Shown one piece after another: positions 57,998-64,000 of a DNA stretch of 64,000 bases. The notes beneath the pieces are model-generated. The model saw only the letters and a program-made list of their open reading frames with translations. It had not been told where the DNA came from and did no database searches. The translations under genes and the position numbers were made by a program. Origin of the DNA: Pseudoips prasinana (lineage: Eukaryota > Arthropoda > Insecta > Lepidoptera > Nolidae); the NCBI GenBank assembly GCA_951640165.1, contig OX621264.1, positions 2,361,001-2,425,000 on the forward strand. Reading direction: 5' to 3'. Each line of letters opens with the position of its first letter. The first letter of the stretch is position 1.

Positions 57998-60860
57998 TTT
58001 GAGGTTATGTTTGTGACGGTATAAATGAAATTAATAAATGGTATTATTACAATATCTTTGTATTTATATAATCGTATGAATTTCTTTTAACACAAAACTC
58101 AATGCAAAAAGGTAAAAAAACAAACTAGTTTTTAAAGCGTTCCTGTCAATAGTAGGTAATGCAAAACATGGATTGTTCCGTTTTTCACACAGAATAACAA
58201 TTATGGCTTTAAAAAAATTATATGATGACTACATTATATTAGCTGTTTTTGGTAATAAATAAATTTAATCCTACATTTATAGCGAAATGAGACTATTTCT
58301 ATTCCAACTTTAAAATTAACTAACGCTTTTCCATGATTTTCACAAAGATAATATAAACAATATTTGCGTGTAATGAAGACTCATCATAGATAAAATGAGG
58401 AAAGTATACCACATGTATTATAATACCAAATGTCTGGGAAACTGCGTAAAACCCAAAGATATTATAATATAATAAGATTGCGCACTGAGGGAGCAAAAAC
58501 GGCCCGAGCAAGAAGTAGCTGTTTTGGATGGCATCTCCTTCTAATAGAGTGACCATGCGTCGTGGAAATATGTGAATGTTTTAACGCGCCAAATTTAAAA
58601 TTTTGTTTTTATGAGAATGAATAAACTTACTTTTGAAGTATAATCATACTACCTGTGCAGTGCTTTTAAAGTTACTGTTCGCCCCACTGCATACTTAGGT
58701 ATACGTATTCGAGATGTTTTCGTTACTTATACTTTCTTTATTTTGTATGCCTCTCCGCAAGCAATATAAATTAAATTATACCAAGATTATTTGTAGATTT
58801 TTTAAACGTTTGGAAATTATATAATTATTTATAGTACAATTCCCGCCTAATGTAAGTGTGAGTAGTGGTAGATATTTTGGACAAGGCAGTAGACTTTCCA
58901 AATATTATATATTCGTAATGTATCCAAATAGTTTTTCAAGTATATTATATGTTTTATTTACTTATATTCTTTTTCGCAACAAGTGTTTTGTGTCAGTCGG
59001 CTATAGTATTCTAGGATAATTATTGTAATACATATATTCAATATAGATTAGATTGTGAAAATCAGGTAACACTAATAGACTACAGGCCCGATTTTTAAAT
59101 TTATTCCACGGATAGTACTATACTCACTACCTTAATTGAAAATATCTTCTAAGTGGCTTAATCTAAACAACTGAGATAATTTTATATCTTTTGTTATTAA
59201 TAAGAGTGTAGCAATTGTCTATTTCTTACCTATTTACTCATAACACACTGACACGAGGAAACAGGAGCCTCGTTTTAGTGTAAGATATAGTGAAATAGAC
59301 AATTATTCATCATCATCATCATCATTACAGCTTAAATAAGTCCACTGCTGGACAAGCCTCCCTCAAGAATCATCTTGAGGGGATATGCCATAATCGCCAC
59401 GCTTGGCAGGCGGGTTGGCGATCGCAGTATGATGGTCGTAGTACTCAGAAGGAAGCTGCTTCCCATCCTCTGGTAGATATTCCCTCGGGTCGACTTCTAC
59501 GCCCCCCACGGGATGAGATGGGGTGATGATATTCTGATTCTGATATTTGTCGCCGTCACCACACAGCAGACAATTATTACGTAGGTATAAAATACTTAAT
59601 ATACATTACGACAGGTTGGAAAAATCGTTTGTTGTAAGAGGCAACAATCTCGAGTAGGTATGCTTAGTGGCTGGTAGTGGGGAATAGTATTTTGTGTCAA
59701 TGTGCAAAAACTCTAAAACAAATGTGAATGTTATTTGTAATAAAACAGTTTATTGCTATATCAGATTATTATTTACCGGGAACAATATTCATCCATTTTT
59801 GTTTCAATTCCTCGTTTTTGGGAAATCTAGAAAAACGATCCATTAAATACGTAACGAATGGTTACCCTGTTGCTGAACTTAGCCAAAATATAGAAACATT
59901 ACAAGATAACAATTACTTGTGAAAAGAAATACCACTCCCCGGATGACCCTCACTTTTACACCCTTTTACGCAACAAGTTAAAACCATTTTTAAGCAAATT
60001 GGAACTGGATTAGAGCACAATACGATAAATAATTTCAAAACAAACATTCGCCATATTTGTTTACAAATTGAGTGTGGTAAACGTCATTTCTTATAAATAC
60101 TGCTATTGAATTTACTAAACCCAAATTAAATGTATTTAAAAAGCTATCAAAGAATAAGACATAGTTTAAAAAAACGTTGTGTACGTCTTAAATAAATAAA
60201 AATGATTTAATTATAGTTATATGAAAACATAATCCTAGGTGTTTGACCAAAAATTCTACCATTTTATACGTCAAGTAAGTTATTTTTAGGCTGGCCATCT
60301 GTTAGACAGGGACAGATTCCAAAACGAGAGCCTCTCAAGTGGTCCGTTTTTTCCTATTGGTACACTACAAAGAGAAATGGACTGTATCTTTAAGACTTTG
60401 AGTTCATTTTACTTTGAACTAAATCTTGGAGTGCGCAATCTTGTTATATTATAATATCTTTGGTAAAACCTTAATTATAAAAAAAAAAAAAATTACTTAT
60501 AGATGTCTAAGGAAGATATAAAATATTACGTTATCTATTTAAAAAAATTAAATATACAGTAAGATACTAATGCTTCTGATTTGAGGTGAAAATAAAAAAA
60601 AAATATTGGAAAAATTTAAAAACTGTGTAATAACATTTTCTCTATGGCCGTTGTTTACGTCAGTGCTGTACTACGAAAGTATAATTTAATTTTTTAATAA
60701 ATCCCAATAAAATGTGAAACAACATAACATTTGCCGTCATATACTCTAATCGCGGATAACAAATGAACAACTCTGTTAAAATAGTGAAAACTTAAAACAT
60801 TACAAACATAACCTAAAATTAAAAGTTTTCTTAATTTATAAGTGAATTGCGTGTGTTACC
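57998..60860. promoter_or_regulatory. Divergent intergenic region between Prp4 and Prp3
   Basis: The two start codons point away from each other across 2.86 kb, so both promoters must lie here unless 5' untranslated exons extend further. A GCGCCAAA word at about 58588 resembles an E2F-type site, but no promoter element is demonstrable. It also contains a SINE-like insertion (59308-59567) and two inverted copies of a short repeat (58450-58560 and 60290-60470). Confidence 0.5.
59308..59567 (-). mobile_element. SINE-like element with (ATG)n tail, copy 2
   Basis: Flanked by an 11-bp duplication, agacaattatt, at 59297-59307 and 59568-59578. Nearly identical over 260 bp to 12120-12379, hence recent. 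Confidence 0.88.
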
Positions 60861-60988
60861 ATGGCTTTGCAACTATCTAGGCGGGAGGTTGAAGACCTGA
60901 GATCATCTTTAGACCGCGCTATATACAGAACTATCGGGAAATCTGATAGTTCTCTACTTTCTACGGTATCTTCTTGTTTGACCAATGG
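60861..60988 (+). CDS. Prp3: U4/U6 snRNP protein Prp3 (PRPF3), exon 1
   Basis: The ATG at 60861 has a strong context (ttaccATGg). It encodes MALQLSRREVEDLRSSLDR and IYRTIGKSDSSLLSTVSSC, ending in phase 2 at donor gtatgt. Prp3 proteins begin MAL-S-(K/R)RE-(x)-(E/D)-LK and carry an N-terminal PWI domain, a four-helix nucleic-acid-binding fold; the spacing here fits, although the Pro-Trp-Ile signature itself reads Ser-Ser-Leu. Prp3 partners Prp4 on U4/U6 snRNA. A related PWI protein cannot be excluded with only 94 residues visible. Confidence 0.75.
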
Positions 60989-61369
60989 GTATGTTTTAAA
61001 TCATTGTATTTTTAAATAATATTGATGTTTATATTCCATGATATCTATGTCCGAGAGGCTTACACAGTCTATCACAGTCGAAAGGATTTTGCTCATGAGA
61101 GATCGCTGGTTTGATTCTTGCAATATGAAAGCCTAAGATTTGTTTCAAATAATGGTCGGCCATGGGCTATCTTTCGTTATGTCAAGTCTACAAATCATCC
61201 TGGACCAGGGTTGAGATGGACTTTCATGGACATGACTCTGAATTTGGTAAACTGAGTCACCAACCACTAGACCTAAAGCCAGTCAGAATACTGTATGTAT
61301 GTATGTGCATGCCAAACAATGACTTACAAAAGCAATTCTTGGTGAGGATCTCAAATAGTATAGATAATA

Positions 61370-61575
61370 ATAATAATATCCTGGGACATTATTCACCTAC
61401 AGCCATCTGATATATTACACATACTACTTTTCTTTTGGAAATACATACTTATATAGATAATTACACCCAAATCCGGACAAACAGATATGTTGCAACACAA
61501 ATAACTGTCCTAGGTGGGTATCAATCCTGTTACCTGCGGCATGAAAGGCGATCATTTACTAACCATGCCAACCGG
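61370..61575 (-). mobile_element. SINE family B, reversed, diverged
   Basis: atcctgggacattattcacc at the left; head at the right, with a degraded B box (gggtatcaatcc). Confidence 0.7.
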
Positions 61576-61668
61576 TTGGTCAATATACAATACTGACTTC
61601 AACTTTCCATGACCCCCTGTATAGACTTTTATCTATGAAATTTCCGCCTAAGATGCGTAATCAGATCA

Positions 61669-61909
61669 GGGGCTCTACCGGCGAAGTCACCGAACATTGT
61701 TTTCGTGAATGGCGTTAAAAAAATGTTAAAAATGACAATCAATAGTTAAATCAGCTTCCATGACCACATGTGACATCATAAATGGTCCGGAATCGATTGT
61801 CAATGTTGAAGCCGATTTAACGATTGATTGAGTCATTTTTATTTTACCTTAAATTTTTTTGAGCGCCATTCACAAAAACGATGTTCGGCGACTTATCTGG
61901 TAGAGCCCC
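61669..61909. mobile_element. MITE with about 46-bp inverted ends
   Basis: ggggctctaccggcgaagtc..gttttcgtgaatggcg and gcgccattcacaaaaac..gacttatctggtagagcccc pair. The caggggctctacc start is reminiscent of hAT ends; no clean 8-bp duplication is seen. Confidence 0.8.
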
Positions 61910-62160
61910 AGATGTCTGCAACTTCCCATATTAACATGAGAGACAAGTGCACCTCAATTTCAACTCTTAATTGTGGCACTTGTGGGGTCAATAGTGTCTC
62001 TTGAAGGTATTTGTGGAGAGTCTGGATACTGGGCCTTCAATACAGATACAGGTTCATCAAGATCCTAGTTTAAAATGGTGTTTGATAACCCATCTTTTGT
62101 AAATTAATTTACTACTGACATAGTTTTGATACATATCTATCAGATTTATATTATACTACT

Positions 62161-63500
62161 TTGTCAAGAAAGTACCAGGAAAGTATCAATAATATACAAA
62201 ATGTTTGTTATTCATCCAAATTTATTTTATCACCTTCAAAGTATGCTCCTTCAGAAACGATACAGTTACTCCAAAGAATAATCCATGATACACTTACTCC
62301 AAAGAATAATCCATTCATCAAAACATTTTTTAAACGCTGCTTTCGGAATTGATTTCAGTTCTCGCCGCGAATTCTCCTTTATGTCTTCCACCGATTGAAA
62401 ACGGGTACCACAAAGTGGTAATTTGAGTTTAGGAAAAGGAAAGAAGTCAGCTGGAGCCATATCTGGTGAATATGGTGGTTGCTGGATGGTATTTGTTGAG
62501 CATTTGGTCAAACATTCGTTCACAATGATGGCCTTGTGCGAAGGCGCATTATCGTGGTGCAAAATCCAAGAATTTTCTTTCACAAATCTAGCCTTTTTAG
62601 TCGAATTTGCTCTCTTAAACGCCGCATGATGCTTAAATAATATTATTTATTGACCGTTCGATCTTCCCGAAAGAATTCAGAGTGCACAACACCGCGATAG
62701 TCAAAGAAAACAGTCAACACGACTTTTACTTTTGATCGACTTTGGCATGGTTTTTTCGGTTTCGGTTCAGTTGGACGGCGCCACTACGAAGCTTGTTGAC
62801 TAGTTGGCATGTCAAACTCGTAAACCCATGTCTCGTCACCAGTAACAATGCGTTTCATGAATGTTGGGTCGGAATTGACTCCTTCTACCATGTCCTCAGC
62901 GAATTTCATGCGATTGAGTTTTTGGAGAAAATTCAGATCTTTTGGGACTAGCCGAGCGGCAACATGTTTCATACCCAAATGATAAGTTAAAATGTTACGA
63001 ATCGACTCGTGAGATACAAAAAGTTCGGCGGGTATCTCTCTCAGAGTTGAATGAGGATTTTCAGTCACTATTTCCTTCACTTTTGCGATGTTAACTTCAG
63101 TTGCAGACGTTGATGGCCTACCAGAGTGAGGCAAATCTTTCATCACATCTTGACCGCTTGAACGCTTTGAACCACTCATAAGCACGAGTTTTTGATAAAG
63201 TTGATTCACCGTAAGCCTTCTGTAACATTTTCAGTGACTCAGAACACGAAATTCCATTAGCGATGCAAAATTTAAGACAAATTCTTTGTTCAATATTTTT
63301 GTCCATTATGAAATTCGCAATACATACTATATATGATATTACTAAAACCAGCACTGTATTTAATATAAATAACAGATGCAACTCAAACTCCGCGCCAAAA
63401 TGGAAAACAGTTGTGCCAATCTAACAACATAAAAAAAAAACAAAAATTTTATTTTGGAACCATAAACAAATCATCCATTCCCGATACTTTTTTGACTGAA
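62161..63500 (-). mobile_element. mariner transposon, second subfamily, decayed
   Basis: Ends ttgtcaagaaagtacc.gga and, inverted, ttcagtcaaaaaagtatcggg are related. The minus strand carries a transposase in pieces: DKNIEQRICLKFCIANGIS and RAYEWFKAFKRSR (63118-63310), GRPSTS, VTGDETWVYEFD (first Asp), LHHDNAPSHKA (second), YSPDMAPADFFPF (third). A frame change near 63200 and stops near 62785 and 62650 disable it. This is not the same subfamily as the copy at 50 kb. Confidence 0.88.
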
Positions 63501-63655
63501 TGTACTACTTATACTACTTTTCTTTTGTAAATACACACTTATATAGATAATTACACCCAGACTCAGGACAAACATATTCATGCATACAAGTATCTGCCCT
63601 GGTGGAAATCGAACTCACGACATGCGGCGTGAAAGGCAACCACACCGACTGATTT
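63500..63655 (-). mobile_element. SINE family B, reversed fragment
   Basis: acttttcttttgtaaataca to ggtggaaatcgaactcacga and catgcggcgtgaaaggcaa, inverse of the SINE B head and body, ending 17 bases before the Prp3 exon 2. Confidence 0.75.
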
Positions 63656-63672
63656 TAATTTTTGTGTTCCAG

Positions 63673-63826
63673 TTATGAACGTCGGAAAATTATTGATAAG
63701 ATTTCATCCCATATTGACTCAAAGAAAGCAAGCAAACTTGCAGACAAAGTGCTTGCATTGGCCCAAGAGCTGGTGTCTTCATCGAAGTCAACTAAGCGGA
63801 AACACGAGTCCAATGATAGAGATAAG
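63673..63826 (+). CDS. Prp3: U4/U6 snRNP protein Prp3 (PRPF3), exon 2
   Basis: Acceptor tttttgtgttccag; completes Gly43 and encodes YERRKIIDKISSHIDSKKA and SKLADKVLALAQELVSSSK, the rest of the PWI-type domain, then a basic/charged linker (STKRKHESNDRDK). Donor gtaagg at 63827, phase 0. The remaining gene is beyond the window. Confidence 0.75.
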
Positions 63827-64000
63827 GTAAGGCAATATCCACTTTGAGGTAAAGCACCTACGCACACATATATATGGCCTTTGCGTCTGTAACAGACGAT
63901 TTACGGCGCATTGTCTGAGTGACATTTCTTATTATGGCTAAACAAACCGATGCGAGAGCGACATAGCCTGCCGCAGGCCTGACAGGAGAAGTTTGGGGTG

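Larger units (their letters stand above)
60989..63672. other. Prp3 intron 1: repeats
   Basis: Holds reversed SINE B copies (about 61370-61570 and 63500-63655), an inverted-repeat element (61669-61909) and a mariner (62161-63500). 60989-61370 and 61910-62160 show nothing recognisable. Confidence 0.7.

Noticed and set aside
58320..58556. 78-codon minus frame in the Prp4/Prp3 interval
   Set aside because: AT-driven hydrophobic composition, overlaps a dispersed repeat, no family resemblance.
59728..59922. 64-codon plus frame before Prp3
   Set aside because: No recognisable motif; possibly an old transposon trace but not supportable.

Overview
This is a stretch of insect nuclear DNA, almost certainly from a moth or butterfly. 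The evidence is multi-exon genes with GT-AG introns and a dense mix of repeats typical of Lepidoptera: tRNA-headed SINEs, Helitrons ending hairpin-CTAG|T, RTE/BovB-like LINEs, mariner and hAT transposons, and the ubiquitous repeat bounded by a GGCCAAGTGCGAGTCGGACT block. Nothing is bacterial, so operons, ribosome binding sites and CRISPR do not apply.

Layout. Positions 1-11,000 hold two exons of a plus-strand C2H2 zinc-finger gene (116-222, 4874-4972) that starts upstream of the window, surrounded by an RTE LINE, two hAT elements with visible 8-bp target duplications, and Helitrons. From 57997 down to 11942 (minus strand) runs one complete gene, the U4/U6 snRNP protein Prp4 (PRPF4, U4/U6-60K). 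It has 13 exons, 1608 coding bases and 535 residues, spread over 46 kb because its introns are packed with mobile DNA. From 60861 rightwards (plus strand) lie the first two exons of what looks like Prp3 (PRPF3, U4/U6-90K) with its N-terminal PWI-type domain; the gene continues beyond 64000. In known spliceosomes Prp3 and Prp4 bind each other on the U4/U6 duplex, so here two partner genes sit head to head, 2.86 kb apart.

Most unusual feature. Prp4 exon 10, which encodes part of WD repeat 5, has been amplified into an exact tandem array. There are 33 copies of a 94-bp exon piece separated by 32 copies of a 41-bp intron piece (135-bp period, 19796-24209). Every copy keeps an AG acceptor and a GT donor, and 11-unit and 4-unit higher-order duplications are visible. 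The array is Prp4-derived, lies inside the Prp4 transcription unit, and appears as long open frames on both strands that are not separate genes.

Other structural items are: an inverted, decayed copy of Prp4 exon 4 inside Prp4 intron 12, which preserves an empty site for a SINE; a terminal-inverted-repeat element in the same intron whose interior has expanded to about 43 copies of a 51-bp unit; a DIRS-like tyrosine-recombinase retroelement in intron 2 with both 160-bp inverted termini and the diagnostic internal complementary region; a cecropia-type mariner with matching termini and a single internal stop in its transposase; an RTE LINE in intron 5 whose long frame is broken by one stop codon; and a 130-bp tandem array in intron 7. 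All exon boundaries were assigned by hand from splice motifs, frame continuity and recall of the families; no alignment was run.
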